Shown here piece by piece: positions 32,135-38,526 of a DNA stretch of 46,477 nucleotides. Source of the DNA: a virus; the IMG/VR virus record IMGVR_UViG_3300034272_001302, positions 1 to 46,477 of that record. One strand, written 5' to 3'. The notes beneath the pieces are model-generated. The model did not search any database and was not told the DNA's origin. It was given only the letters and a program-made list of their open reading frames with translations. A program made the translations under genes and the position numbers. The number at the start of each line of letters is the position of its first letter. Positions within the stretch are counted from its first letter, which is position 1.

Positions 32135-32341
32135 ATGTTGAGTGATTGCTGTGGTGTGATGATCTATCGTGGTGATATTTGCTCGCGTTGCAAGGAACAC
32201 TGCGAACCGTTTGTGGATAGTGACGATGGGTATGATGCTGCTCGTGATGCTTATCTGACTGGTGAGGGTCCGGCGGTTACTCGTAAGCAACGGGAAGAAG
32301 TGGAAGCTTGGAATGAAGAGTGCCGCCGTAATGGGTGGTAG
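32135..32341 (+). CDS. Small zinc-finger-like protein
   Basis: This is a 68-residue protein. CCGVMIYRGDICSRCKEHCE contains CC and CxxC with a following HC, likely one zinc site. The rest is an acidic helix (EEVEAWNEECRRNGW). It has a purine-rich leader. It resembles uncharacterised short phage zinc proteins. Confidence 0.55.
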   Translation: MLSDCCGVMIYRGDICSRCKEHCEPFVDSDDGYDAARDAYLTGEGPAVTRKQREEVEAWNEECRRNGW

Positions 32342-32357
32342 TCTAGTGAGGAATAAA

Positions 32358-32504
32358 ATGAAAACTAAAAACAAAAAGCCCTTGACAGCACACCAGAAAG
32401 CTGTTATACTCATGAATCGTGAAGCTAGTCGTGCAGTGAATCGTGTGAAGATGTTGGAACAGTTGTATCTTGAAACCATGAAAGCAAAGGAACTTGTTAA
32501 ATGA
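32358..32504 (+). CDS. 48-residue basic protein
   Basis: MKTKNKKPLTAHQKAVILMN followed by REASRAVNRVKMLEQLYLET is a basic helical protein. The start at 32358 has GAGG upstream; the frame extending from 32262 overlaps the previous gene without support. A sigma-70-like promoter sequence lies within its coding region (32382-32410). Confidence 0.5.
   Translation: MKTKNKKPLTAHQKAVILMNREASRAVNRVKMLEQLYLETMKAKELVK
32382..32410 (+). promoter_or_regulatory. Intragenic sigma-70-type promoter
   Basis: A perfect TTGACA and TATACT, 17 bases apart, lie inside the 48-residue gene. It has no CGATAATA. It could drive the next gene at 32501 or be fortuitous. Confidence 0.4.
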
Positions 32505-32731
32505 AGTGCGTTGTTACCCATACGGATACTTTTGGTGGTGAAGCTAACTATGGTTGGGTGAATCGTTATGAGTTCATCCCCAAGAAGAATGCTTCTCAGC
32601 GTAGTGTTATTCGTAAGGCCAAGGCTCTGGCCGGTATGACTGCGGTCAAGGCCGATACTCTTGACTATGGCGATGGCTATACCGTTAAGCCTCGCGGCTA
32701 TGCTCAAATCATCTTTGTTGATTTTGAGTAA
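32501..32731 (+). CDS. Early protein, unknown
   Basis: This is a 76-residue protein (MKCVVTHTDTFGGEANYGWV; RSVIRKAKALAGMTAVKADT) whose ATG overlaps the preceding stop. Its alpha/beta pattern ends in YAQIIFVDF. I know similar uncharacterised proteins in tailed phages and in conjugative elements (VTHTDTFGGEANYSWV type). Function is unknown. Confidence 0.6.
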   Translation: MKCVVTHTDTFGGEANYGWVNRYEFIPKKNASQRSVIRKAKALAGMTAVKADTLDYGDGYTVKPRGYAQIIFVDFE

Positions 32732-32745
32732 AAAATAATCTCTCG

Positions 32746-32830
32746 TCGTAAACCCTTTGTGTTCAAGCACTTAGGGCCGACGCGGGGAGCCGGATTTGAC
32801 GTAAGTCCTTATCTTGCATAGGATTGTGAC
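32746..32830 (+). repeat. Four-arm element, copy 7
   Basis: The arms are CGTAAACCCTTTG / CAAGCACTTAGGG and CGTAAGTCCTTAT / ATAGGATTGTG around GACGCGGGGAGCCGG (one A interrupts the core). Distance from the third arm to -35 is 55. Confidence 0.85.
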
Positions 32831-32855
32831 GAAAGAGAATTTCTTACCGAATCTA

Positions 32856-32883
32856 TTGACAATAGCCGATACTCCTGTAGAAT
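32856..32883 (+). promoter_or_regulatory. Early promoter with CGATACT
   Basis: TTGACA and TAGAAT are 16 bases apart with GCCGATACTCCTG in the spacer. It drives the PD-(D/E)XK-like gene. Confidence 0.8.
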
Positions 32884-32907
32884 GACTCAACCAAAGGAGG
32901 ACAAGCT

Positions 32908-33453
32908 ATGTTCACGATGAAAGATTTGAGTCGTGTGCTTCCAGAACTCAAGGGATTGAAGCGGCCTGCTATTTTCTCTCCATCCAAGAGCGAATCAGCA
33001 TATAAACTCTCTAAGATGGGGTCGCAGTTTCGTGGTCATGCAATTGAAAAGATGGTTAGGGATGGACTGCTGAAGAAGCACAAGACAAGCTATCATGGTG
33101 GATCTCATTCCCACGACATTACCTTGAATAAGGATGTTAGGATTGAAGTGAAATCAGCTTTAGCTACTCCTCTGGTTAGTAGCAGGACTAAGAAAATTAC
33201 TAGATATAAATTTTCATTCAAGCATGTGCAATTGTCTAAGTTTGATATTCTTTTTCTGGTATATGTTACTCCTAATGGGCCTAAAGTCCGATGGATGACC
33301 AAAGCGACAGCGAGGGAGTTTGTTGGTAATCATCGTTCTAAGGCAAGCCAGATCGATGTTACTACTTCTTCTTTTCGTAATCTTGAAGGAACAGCTTGGA
33401 AAAAGCTCAAGATGCCCGTAACAAAAAAGAAAAAGCAGAAAGTGAAAGCTTGA
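32908..33453 (+). CDS. PD-(D/E)XK-like nuclease
   Basis: This is a 181-residue basic protein. QFRGHAIEKMVRDGLLKKHK (helix with E), then HSHDITLNKDVRIEVKSALA places an Asp and an ExK triad in the order and spacing of PD-(D/E)XK nucleases. The strands YKFSFKHVQL and DILFLVYVTPNG follow as in Holliday-resolvase and restriction-like folds. GGAGG supports the start at 32908. The very basic tail (KKKKQKVKA) fits DNA binding. The target is unknown. Confidence 0.6.
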   Translation: MFTMKDLSRVLPELKGLKRPAIFSPSKSESAYKLSKMGSQFRGHAIEKMVRDGLLKKHKTSYHGGSHSHDITLNKDVRIEVKSALATPLVSSRTKKITRYKFSFKHVQLSKFDILFLVYVTPNGPKVRWMTKATAREFVGNHRSKASQIDVTTSSFRNLEGTAWKKLKMPVTKKKKQKVKA

Positions 33454-33535
33454 CGCAAGTCCTTAACTCCAAAGAACTTGGGGTAAGGGCGGGCGCCCCA
33501 GATTGTTGTAACTCCTTATCGAATAAAGACTTACG
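33453..33535 (+). repeat. Four-arm element, copy 8
   Basis: The arms are CGCAAGTCCTTA / AAGAACTTGGGG and TGTAACTCCTTAT / TAAAGACTTACGG around GGGCGGGCGCCCC. It begins at the stop codon of the nuclease gene. Distance from the third arm to -35 is 64. Confidence 0.85.
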
Positions 33536-33571
33536 GAAACCTTGCAATGCTGAAAGATTCAAGTTTACCAC

Positions 33572-33600
33572 TTGCAATTGACGATAATAGATAGTAGAAT
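33572..33600 (+). promoter_or_regulatory. Early promoter with CGATAATA
   Basis: TTGCAA and TAGAAT are 17 bases apart with ACGATAATAGATAG in the spacer. Confidence 0.85.
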
Positions 33601-33630
33601 GCAGTATAGAAGAAAGGCAAGGGTGAGAAC

Positions 33631-33894
33631 ATGAGTCCCGACGGAACCTATAACGGCTATCAAAACTATCAAACTTGGAATGTCTGCTTGTGGATCAGCA
33701 ACGATGAGGGTTTGTATACTCTAGCCAAACAGTGTGGCTCTTACGATCATTTTAGAATTTTGATTCGTGAGATTTTTGAAGTGAGTCCTATTCGGTTCGA
33801 AACGCCCGATTGTGTGGCTTGGAATGATAGTGGTATCAACATGGCTGAAATGGTAGAGTATTGGGAAGAAAATTTTTCTAAAGTTCCCGCTTGA
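33631..33894 (+). CDS. Conserved small protein (NYQTWNVxLWISND type)
   Basis: This is an 87-residue protein. NGYQNYQTWNVCLWISNDEG and AWNDSGINMAEMVEYWEENF match a widespread small protein family of phages and plasmids (an uncharacterised domain). It is a single gene in its cassette. Function is unknown. It may be distantly tied to anti-defence or plasmid-like modules, where such proteins are frequent. Confidence 0.65.
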   Translation: MSPDGTYNGYQNYQTWNVCLWISNDEGLYTLAKQCGSYDHFRILIREIFEVSPIRFETPDCVAWNDSGINMAEMVEYWEENFSKVPA

Positions 33895-33919
33895 CAAATG
33901 ACGATAATTAGTGTAGACT
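33891..33919 (+). promoter_or_regulatory. Early promoter with CGATAATT
   Basis: TTGACA and TAGACT are 17 bases apart with GACGATAATTAGTG in the spacer. The -35 begins inside the stop region of the preceding gene. It has no four-arm element of its own. Confidence 0.8.
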
Positions 33920-33964
33920 TGTGGCATGGATGTTGTGATCGGTTTTCAATTTGAAAGGGTTTCT

Positions 33965-34369
33965 ATGAACGATGTGATTCTGTTTGGTGCGATTTTTGCG
34001 GCTGCTGCCGTTGCTGTTGTGGGTTTCGTCTTCTATTCGGTCTATGGTGGATCGAAAGCTAGCTTGGCGAATGCCCAAGAGGGTCAGGTTTTCAACTTTG
34101 TTTACGAGCAGCCTTTGCATGGAACGCATGAGCGTTTTCTTGCTAAGGTGATTGGCAAGCAGACGTTGACTGCCGATCAGATTGCGAGACTCAATCGCAA
34201 GAGTCGGTATCGTATCAATGATCCTGAGTTTGTGCGTACCAGTAATCTGGTAACGTGTCGAACTGCGGATGGTAAGGTGCGTAATTTCTACGCAGAACGT
34301 GTAACGAAGTGCCGAAAGCCGTTGCTGGCCGGTGCTTTGTTCAAGAGCGGGTTTGCTAACCTGTTCTAA
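33965..34369 (+). CDS. Membrane-anchored early protein
   Basis: This is a 134-residue protein. MNDVILFGAIFAAAAVAVVG and FVFYSVYGG form an N-terminal membrane anchor. The soluble domain is basic (QIARLNRKSRYRIND, TADGKVRNFYAERVTKCRKP) with a beta-barrel-like end. The ATG at 33965 is used; one at 33926 would lie only 6 bases after the -10. Function is unknown. Confidence 0.6.
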   Translation: MNDVILFGAIFAAAAVAVVGFVFYSVYGGSKASLANAQEGQVFNFVYEQPLHGTHERFLAKVIGKQTLTADQIARLNRKSRYRINDPEFVRTSNLVTCRTADGKVRNFYAERVTKCRKPLLAGALFKSGFANLF

Positions 34370-34401
34370 AAACTAGCAGTCTCTGCCTACTAACTGACCA
34401 A

Positions 34402-34486
34402 CCCCTAACTCTTTGACACCAAAGGACTTAGGGCGAGGTCGGCCCGCCCCGCGAGTCGTAAGTCTTTATCTCACAACACTTTACGA
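34402..34486 (+). repeat. Four-arm element, copy 9
   Basis: The arms are CCTAACTCTTTG / AAAGGACTTAGGG and CGTAAGTCTTTAT / CACTTTACGAC around GGTCGGCCCGCCCCGCG. Distance from the third arm to -35 is 57. Confidence 0.85.
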
Positions 34487-34514
34487 CAATCTTTTTTTGC
34501 TCAAGTTTTTCCTC

Positions 34515-34543
34515 TTGACAGGTCGATAATAGTAGTGTAGAAT
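34515..34543 (+). promoter_or_regulatory. Early promoter with CGATAATA
   Basis: TTGACA and TAGAAT are 17 bases apart with GTCGATAATAGTAGTG in the spacer, identical in that stretch to the promoter at 37379. Confidence 0.87.
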
Positions 34544-34570
34544 ACAAGGAATCAAAAGGAGAAAAAGAAG

Positions 34571-34843
34571 ATGTTTATGCTCGGTAAGCCGTTTGCTTTT
34601 AGTGATGATGTCACGCGAACTGTTAGCAGCGATGGCTCTTGGGTGATGTTTGAGGGTCAGACCAAGAGCGGCAAGGATTTTGCAATCTCTACTCGACTTG
34701 CTGACGCACAGCGTTGGCTCAATGGAGAGTTGATTCAAAACTGCTTTCTTCATCTCAATGCTGAACAGCGTGAAATTCTGATGACGGGATTTGACGATGA
34801 GTGCTGGAATAGTATGTTTGCCGGATCGGAGGATGACGAATGA
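34571..34843 (+). CDS. Early protein, unknown
   Basis: This is a 90-residue acidic protein (MFMLGKPFAFSDDVTRTVSS; MFEGQTKSGKDFAISTRLAD). A beta half is followed by helices (QREILMTGFDDECWN). Its stop overlaps the next start (ATGA). No family is recognised. Confidence 0.6.
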   Translation: MFMLGKPFAFSDDVTRTVSSDGSWVMFEGQTKSGKDFAISTRLADAQRWLNGELIQNCFLHLNAEQREILMTGFDDECWNSMFAGSEDDE

Positions 34844-34989
34844 GTACCGATACCTATATGGTCATGAAGGGTAATAAGGTGGTAGGATATGTTCATGCGT
34901 ACAGTACCTATCATGCGTTGTCTCAGGCCGAAAAGTTGTATGGGAAGAATTTGCTCATTGAGCGAATTACCCATAGTTGTCCCGCCTAA
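34840..34989 (+). CDS. 49-residue early protein
   Basis: MSTDTYMVMKGNKVVGYVHA is followed by YSTYHALSQAEKLYGKNLLI and ERITHSCPA. GGAGG lies 8 bases upstream and the ATG overlaps the previous stop. The pattern (strand-strand-helix-strand) resembles short phage proteins that keep a single mini-domain. Function is unknown. Confidence 0.55.
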   Translation: MSTDTYMVMKGNKVVGYVHAYSTYHALSQAEKLYGKNLLIERITHSCPA

Positions 34990-35024
34990 CCCTAGCGGGT
35001 CGGGCTGAGTGGGTATAGTCAGCC
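34981..35024 (+). other. Tandem hairpins at cassette end
   Basis: CCCGC pairs with GCGGG (34981-34999), and GGCTGA pairs exactly with TCAGCC (35003-35024). There is no T run, so these may be a weak terminator or an RNA-processing structure between two transcription units. No four-arm element lies here. Confidence 0.4.
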
Positions 35025-35036
35025 AATAGTTGGGGC

Positions 35037-35065
35037 TTGACAAAGAGTTTTTCATAGAGTATATT
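35037..35065 (+). promoter_or_regulatory. Early promoter without CGATAATA
   Basis: TTGACA and TATATT are 17 bases apart; the spacer AAGAGTTTTTCATAGAG lacks CGATAATA, and there is no four-arm element upstream. Confidence 0.7.
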
Positions 35066-35085
35066 GAGCAGAAAGGGAGAATTTT

Positions 35086-35289
35086 ATGTTGACAGATGAT
35101 GAACGTATGGCTGTTTGTGATTGTGTGGCCGATTTTTCCATTCGTCTGTTTAATGCTGCTACTGTGGATGAGCAGTCTATTCATGATGAGTTGGATATTT
35201 TCTTTGAGTTCTTTTGTAGGGCTCTTGAGATTGCCAAGAACGAAGGTGCGGTTAGGGTTCGTGAGTCTATTGGGGCTAGTAATAACTAA
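35086..35289 (+). CDS. Small acidic helical protein
   Basis: This is a 67-residue protein, almost all helical (MLTDDERMAVCDCVADFSIR; IHDELDIFFEFFCRALEIAK). Function is unknown. It is followed after nine bases by a CPCG-type zinc protein in the same unit. Confidence 0.55.
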   Translation: MLTDDERMAVCDCVADFSIRLFNAATVDEQSIHDELDIFFEFFCRALEIAKNEGAVRVRESIGASNN

Positions 35290-35298
35290 GGGGATATC

Positions 35299-35478
35299 AT
35301 GAGAGTTTGTCCATGTGGGTCTGGCAAGAAAAGTTGGTGGGAAAGTGATGCTAGGGGAATTCCACTGGGTAGGGTTTGTTTGGAGTGTCTGGATAAAAAG
35401 TTGAGTAAGTATAGGCCAGAAGTGTTGACCAACTCCAATTACTCTGCCGACGAGCCTATTGAGGCTGAAGACTACTGA
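35299..35478 (+). CDS. Small zinc-ribbon protein (CPCGSGKKSWWESDARGIPL type)
   Basis: This is a 59-residue protein: MRVCPCGSGKKSWWESDARG, then VCLECLDKKLSKYRPEVLTN, so CxC and CxxC form one zinc site. This exact layout, including the KYRPEVLTNxNY end, recurs in many tailed phages as an uncharacterised conserved protein. GGGGATATC precedes the ATG at 35299. Confidence 0.65.
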   Translation: MRVCPCGSGKKSWWESDARGIPLGRVCLECLDKKLSKYRPEVLTNSNYSADEPIEAEDY

Positions 35479-35562
35479 TCGTAAGTCCTTATCCTTAAAG
35501 AACTTAGGGATAGGGCGGGCGGCCGACTTTGATGTAAGTGCTTGTGTATCATAGGGTTACGT
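35479..35562 (+). repeat. Four-arm element, copy 10
   Basis: The arms are CGTAAGTCCTTAT / AAAGAACTTAGGG and TGTAAGTGCTTGTG / ATAGGGTTACG around GGGCGGGCGGCCG. It starts directly at the preceding stop. Distance from the third arm to -35 is 67. Confidence 0.85.
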
Positions 35563-35600
35563 CAATACTAAAAAATTTTTGGAATTCCTACAGAAGCCTC

Positions 35601-35629
35601 TTGACAAGTGACGATAATAGATGTAGAAT
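35601..35629 (+). promoter_or_regulatory. Early promoter with CGATAATA, driving non-coding RNA
   Basis: TTGACA and TAGAAT are 17 bases apart with GACGATAATAGATG in the spacer. No reading frame follows; the transcript would start near 35636 with a structured RNA. Confidence 0.85.
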
Positions 35630-35636
35630 GATTGAA

Positions 35637-35775
35637 CAAGAGAGGACAAGACAGGTAGCACAAGGTTGTTCGCGTTTATCGAAGGCCAAGATAAACTGCT
35701 AAATAGACCTACGTTGAAGCAACATAGTTCGCGTACTATGGTGGGTGCGACGCCCAGTGCTGCCTGTCCTGTTCT
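35637..35775 (+). ncRNA. Structured non-coding RNA, first segment
   Basis: No plausible gene lies here, although a full early promoter precedes it. A long closing helix pairs 35650-35661 (GACAGGTAGCAC) with 35757-35768 (GTGCTGCCTGTC), 12 bp with one G-U. Inside are GTTTATC/GATAAAC (35674-35696), CATAGT/ACTATG (35723-35740) and TGGGT/GCCCA (35742-35756), so a multibranch junction of about 120 bases. The outer seven pairs plus the last hairpin look loosely like a tRNA acceptor and T arm. It may be the 5' part of the larger RNA that follows. Confidence 0.65.
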
Positions 35776-35786
35776 TTCAAAAATAC

Positions 35787-35814
35787 TTGACAACAAAAAA
35801 TAATGAGGTATAGT
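35787..35814 (+). promoter_or_regulatory. Promoter inside the non-coding region
   Basis: TTGACA and TATAGT are separated by 16 A-rich bases. It lacks CGATAATA and has no four-arm element. It directly precedes the second structured RNA segment. Confidence 0.65.
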
Positions 35815-35820
35815 TAAGAA

Positions 35821-36383
35821 ACAAGCAGATGAGGGCCGCTGGCAGAATGATATCAAAGTAGCCACGGTTAAATGGCTGTCGAGTATGGCTCAACCCTATC
35901 TGCTTTACAATACAAAACTCGTGGGTCCATGCCTTGGACTAGGTTGGGTAACTCATTACGATAAGCATCGCATGTCGCGGCAGCGATGATGCTGACAGTG
36001 CCGGTTACGCACTGGATAGTAGTGCCAATCTATGGGGGATCGCGTCCTCACCACGTTATAATACAATCAGTAATCGTTCCCAAGAGCCAGACAGATTGCT
36101 TCATGAACAATCTCAGGGAGGTTTCCGTGGACGGTTTCCACTAGTGTTTACCTGGCCCAAGGGTTAAAAATATCGGGTATTAGTGGAGTATAGAACCGGA
36201 GTCGTAAATGGTTCGCTGATTACAAACAGGGGTCGGATAGAAACCTTAGATAAGGTAAAACCTTGAGGTTAGTTAATGCGTGATACCGGACATTATCTGT
36301 AAAACTATCGCTGGATATAACTCAAATGGCAGAGTTCCACTCAGAGATGAGAGGAGTTACAGGTTCAAACCCTGTTATCTGGT
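35821..36383 (+). ncRNA. Large structured non-coding RNA (candidate GOLLD/ROOL-type phage RNA)
   Basis: About 560 bases have no supportable reading frame but many hairpins: AGCAGAT/ATCTGCT closing 35824-35904, AGCCA/TGGCT (loop CGGTTAAA), CATCGC/GCGATG, AGTGC/GCACT (loop CGGTTAC), AGATTG/CAATCT, GTGGA/TCCAC (loop CGGTT), and ACCTT/AAGGT. Three loops begin CGGTT. The region ends in a tRNA-like element and then runs into a small gene without a terminator. Size, tRNA association and phage context resemble the giant ornate RNA classes GOLLD and ROOL. That identity is a hypothesis. Confidence 0.55.
36311..36383 (+). tRNA. tRNA-like element with atypical anticodon arm
   Basis: This 73-base element has a 7-bp acceptor (CTGGATA/TATCTGG, two wobbles), a D arm (ACTC/GAGT with a GG-containing loop) and a perfect T arm (ACAGG, TTCAAAC, CCTGT). 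The anticodon arm CACTC-AGAGAT-GAGAG has a mismatch, a six-base loop and no U33, so no anticodon can be assigned. It is probably non-decoding and part of the large RNA. Confidence 0.55.
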
Positions 36384-36428
36384 AAGTCGATCCATTAACA
36401 GCCGGTATAACAATACAAAGGAGAAGTG

Positions 36429-36605
36429 ATGAATAAAGAAGAATCAGATAGAAACGCAGCGATAGTTTATGTTCTTAGGGTTCTTAAAAACCCAATGATG
36501 ATCAGGAGTCCTGCTAAAAAAGACGCATTGACTTTAGCAGAGAAGTATGGTATAACGGTGACTGATTTGATTACTGAGTACGAAAAGATAGTGATGAGGG
36601 TATAA
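36429..36605 (+). CDS. 58-residue early protein
   Basis: MNKEESDRNAAIVYVLRVLK, then RSPAKKDALTLAEKYGITVT, is a helical, slightly basic protein with AAAGGAG upstream. The AEKYGITVTDLI stretch could be a helix-turn-helix-like element. It starts a run of coupled small genes (TAATG overlap with the next). Confidence 0.55.
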   Translation: MNKEESDRNAAIVYVLRVLKNPMMIRSPAKKDALTLAEKYGITVTDLITEYEKIVMRV

Positions 36606-36733
36606 TGATCTACTTAAATATTAATGAGATTGAGCGTTTGGCCGAAATTGTGGCTGAACTGGTTAAGTTGGACATGTGTGTGATTGCTGAGTTGAAGGGT
36701 ACTAAGTGGAGTATTGAGGTTACTAAGGGATGA
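36605..36733 (+). CDS. 42-residue early protein
   Basis: MIYLNINEIERLAEIVAELV, then KLDMCVIAELKGTKWSIEVT, starts at the TAATG overlapping the previous stop. Strand-helix-strand pattern. Function is unknown. Confidence 0.5.
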   Translation: MIYLNINEIERLAEIVAELVKLDMCVIAELKGTKWSIEVTKG

Positions 36734-36900
36734 AAACTACAACGCTTGAGCTGACCAAAACCGAAATTAACTATTTGTATAATCTGGTATGTGAGAATAT
36801 GGAGCGTGGAGAATATTGGGGAAATCAGAATCAGTTTATGAAGATGCAAGAACGTGTTTTTAATAAACTGATGGACTGCGAAACAGAGGTGGCATCCTAA
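36730..36900 (+). CDS. 56-residue early protein
   Basis: MKTTTLELTKTEINYLYNLV, then NQFMKMQERVFNKLMDCETE, is a helical protein. The segment VELTKTEINYLYNLV resembles short phage proteins with a helical hairpin. Its ATGA overlaps the upstream stop and its own stop overlaps the next start. Confidence 0.55.
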   Translation: MKTTTLELTKTEINYLYNLVCENMERGEYWGNQNQFMKMQERVFNKLMDCETEVAS

Positions 36901-37157
36901 TGGAATGGATTAGTTTCCACGGACCTCGTCGTCCTATTAATGGTCAGAAGATCATCTATTATGGTGAGCCTATTGGTGTGTGGCGTGGAACATATAGGAT
37001 AAACTATAATGATCCTTTTTGTATTCACAATATTGATTGTAGTGAAGCTCCCGGTAATGTAGATTATATGGATGCTCCATACTGGCAACCCGATGAGGGG
37101 CAACCAAAACCACCACCACCAGAACAGCCTTACCCACCAGATTATCCTAGTGGTTGA
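36900..37157 (+). CDS. DUF551-like protein with proline-rich tail
   Basis: This is an 85-residue protein. MEWISFHGPRRPINGQKIIY begins like DUF551 proteins (W-I-S...P-G-I) and VDYMDAPYWQPDEGQ is the usual end, followed by a Pro-rich tail (PKPPPPEQPYPPDYPSG). DUF551 is common in phages, with unknown function. It is coupled to the upstream gene by TAATG. Confidence 0.6.
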   Translation: MEWISFHGPRRPINGQKIIYYGEPIGVWRGTYRINYNDPFCIHNIDCSEAPGNVDYMDAPYWQPDEGQPKPPPPEQPYPPDYPSG

Positions 37158-37161
37158 AATT

Positions 37162-37296
37162 ATGAAAACTTTTAACATGTGTGGTTGTGGCAACTGTAAT
37201 GAAATTATGTATACTGTTGATAAGCATGGTCTTGTTTGGAGTTTATGCGGAGATTGTGGTTGGTGGTACATAAGTTACCGCTACATAACGACTTAG
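37162..37296 (+). CDS. 44-residue zinc-ribbon protein
   Basis: MKTFNMCGCGNCNEIMYTVD, then LCGDCGWWYISYRYITT, carries CxCxxC and CxxC, enough for one zinc site. It starts at 37162, 5 bases after the previous gene. Its last codons overlap the first arms of four-arm element copy 11. Confidence 0.55.
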   Translation: MKTFNMCGCGNCNEIMYTVDKHGLVWSLCGDCGWWYISYRYITT

Positions 37297-37350
37297 AGCA
37301 AATCGGGCGGGCCGGTTTCGACGTAAGTCCTTATCTCTAAAGACTTTACG
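37271..37350 (+). repeat. Four-arm element, copy 11
   Basis: The arms are ATAAGTTACCGC / ATAACGACTTAGAG and CGTAAGTCCTTAT / AAGACTTTACG around TCGGGCGGGCCGG. The first arm is the most divergent, and it overlaps coding sequence. Distance from the third arm to -35 is 56. Confidence 0.82.
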
Positions 37351-37378
37351 ATTAGCAATATTTTTTCAAGATTCCCTC

Positions 37379-37407
37379 TTGACTTGTCGATAATAGTAGT
37401 GTAAGAT
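37379..37407 (+). promoter_or_regulatory. Early promoter with CGATAATA
   Basis: TTGACT and TAAGAT are 17 bases apart with GTCGATAATAGTAGTG in the spacer. Confidence 0.82.
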
Positions 37408-37431
37408 AGTGGTAACACGAAAGGGAATATG

Positions 37432-37674
37432 ATGACTGTTGCCGAATTGATCGAAGAACTGAACAAGCTACCCCAAGATATGCTGGTACTGGTGCCGGGT
37501 TACGAGGGTGGATACGACAATATCGAAGTTCAGAGGAATGGGGCTGTTGTTGTTGATGATAATTGGGATGGACAAGAAAAGCTTTATTGGTATAATGGGC
37601 GACACGCAACGTACTACAAGGATATGGAAGGCGACGAGCCTACGTCATGCGTTGTTATCGGGAGAGGTAAATGA
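37432..37674 (+). CDS. Conserved small protein (LPQDMLVLVPGYEGGYD type)
   Basis: This is an 80-residue protein. MTVAELIEELNKLPQDMLVL followed by VPGYEGGYDNIEV matches a widespread uncharacterised phage/bacterial family. An ATG three bases upstream is an equal choice, but spacing to AAGGG favours 37432. Its stop overlaps the next start by four bases. Function is unknown. Confidence 0.65.
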   Translation: MTVAELIEELNKLPQDMLVLVPGYEGGYDNIEVQRNGAVVVDDNWDGQEKLYWYNGRHATYYKDMEGDEPTSCVVIGRGK

Positions 37675-38180
37675 AAACGGTCGAAAAACACGCCGAAGTA
37701 CGATTCCATCTGCTCAATGGGCAGAACTATCGGAAGTGGCAAGTAAATATTATGCAGGGTAAGAAAAGGGTTGACCAATTTTATGTAGATCCTACAGAAT
37801 ACCAGTTAGAGATGCGTGGTTGCAAGCTGGTAAATAAGGTAGCTAGGGCAAAATGGGTCAATAAGAAACAGAAAAAGAATGTTAGTGGTTGGGTGCAGTG
37901 TGAAGAAGTTATGCTTCGCAAGGATTTTTATCCCTCTTTGCCTATTGACAATCTTGAGAAGTTGTATTATAACCCAATCAAAGACGTACATTGGCGTAGG
38001 GAGAGTGATGGTGGTGAATTTGTTTGGGATAACAGTGAGTATGACACCTTAGTTACCGATGGGCGACAGGTACATATTCTGGAAGAACGTAACGGAAATT
38101 TTGACGGCATTTACGAGATAGACCCTAAGTATACAGAAAGTTTTGGAATTTATGATCAAAGTCGAACTGAGCGTCCGTGA
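37671..38180 (+). CDS. Early protein, unknown
   Basis: This is a 169-residue protein. The first half is basic (MKTVEKHAEVRFHLLNGQNY, ARAKWVNKKQKKNVSGW) and the second acidic (NPIKDVHWRRESDGGEFVWD, DGIYEIDPKYTESF). Its beta-rich layout resembles uncharacterised phage proteins of similar length. The start is coupled to the gene before and its end overlaps the next gene by 29 bases. Confidence 0.62.
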   Translation: MKTVEKHAEVRFHLLNGQNYRKWQVNIMQGKKRVDQFYVDPTEYQLEMRGCKLVNKVARAKWVNKKQKKNVSGWVQCEEVMLRKDFYPSLPIDNLEKLYYNPIKDVHWRRESDGGEFVWDNSEYDTLVTDGRQVHILEERNGNFDGIYEIDPKYTESFGIYDQSRTERP

Positions 38181-38526
38181 GTCTCTGAACATGATTGCCA
38201 ACGGTTGCAGTCTCGACATGTTCGAGAAGATTGTTTGCTCGTTGGAAGTTGCACTGGGTGTGAACCAGCGTCGTTGTGTGACGATTACTGCTGGAATGAA
38301 TACGGATAATCGTATCCCTTGCATCAAAGCTATTCGTCTTCACACCGGGTGGGGACTGAAAGAGGCAAAGGATTGGACCGACTTTCTGGTTGGTGGTTGG
38401 AAGTACGACAAGTGGTATCCGGCACCGGCAGGAACCAAGCAGAGCATGATGCTGAAAACGCCCGAAGCGGCAGAGGCACTGCTGCGTGATCTGGCTGGAT
38501 TGGGTTGTGAGGGTTATCTCTCATAA
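38152..38526 (+). CDS. Protein with ribosomal L7/L12 C-terminal-like domain
   Basis: This is a 124-residue protein. Residues ~55-85, NRIPCIKAIRLHTGWGLKEA followed by KDWTDFLVGG, match the L7/L12 C-terminal domain signature (IKxVRxxTGLGLKEAKDLV). In ribosomes that surface binds translation factors. The N-terminal part (MIKVELSVRESLNMIANGCS) is helical. The ATG at 38152 is preferred over an upstream TTG. A role in influencing translation factors is an attractive inference only. Confidence 0.65.
   Translation: MIKVELSVRESLNMIANGCSLDMFEKIVCSLEVALGVNQRRCVTITAGMNTDNRIPCIKAIRLHTGWGLKEAKDWTDFLVGGWKYDKWYPAPAGTKQSMMLKTPEAAEALLRDLAGLGCEGYLS

Noticed and set aside
35637-36428. Group I intron, RNase P RNA or tmRNA
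   Set aside because: I could not find the conserved group I core elements, the RNase P GAAAGTCCGGGC-type core, or a tmRNA tag frame and matching tRNA ends.
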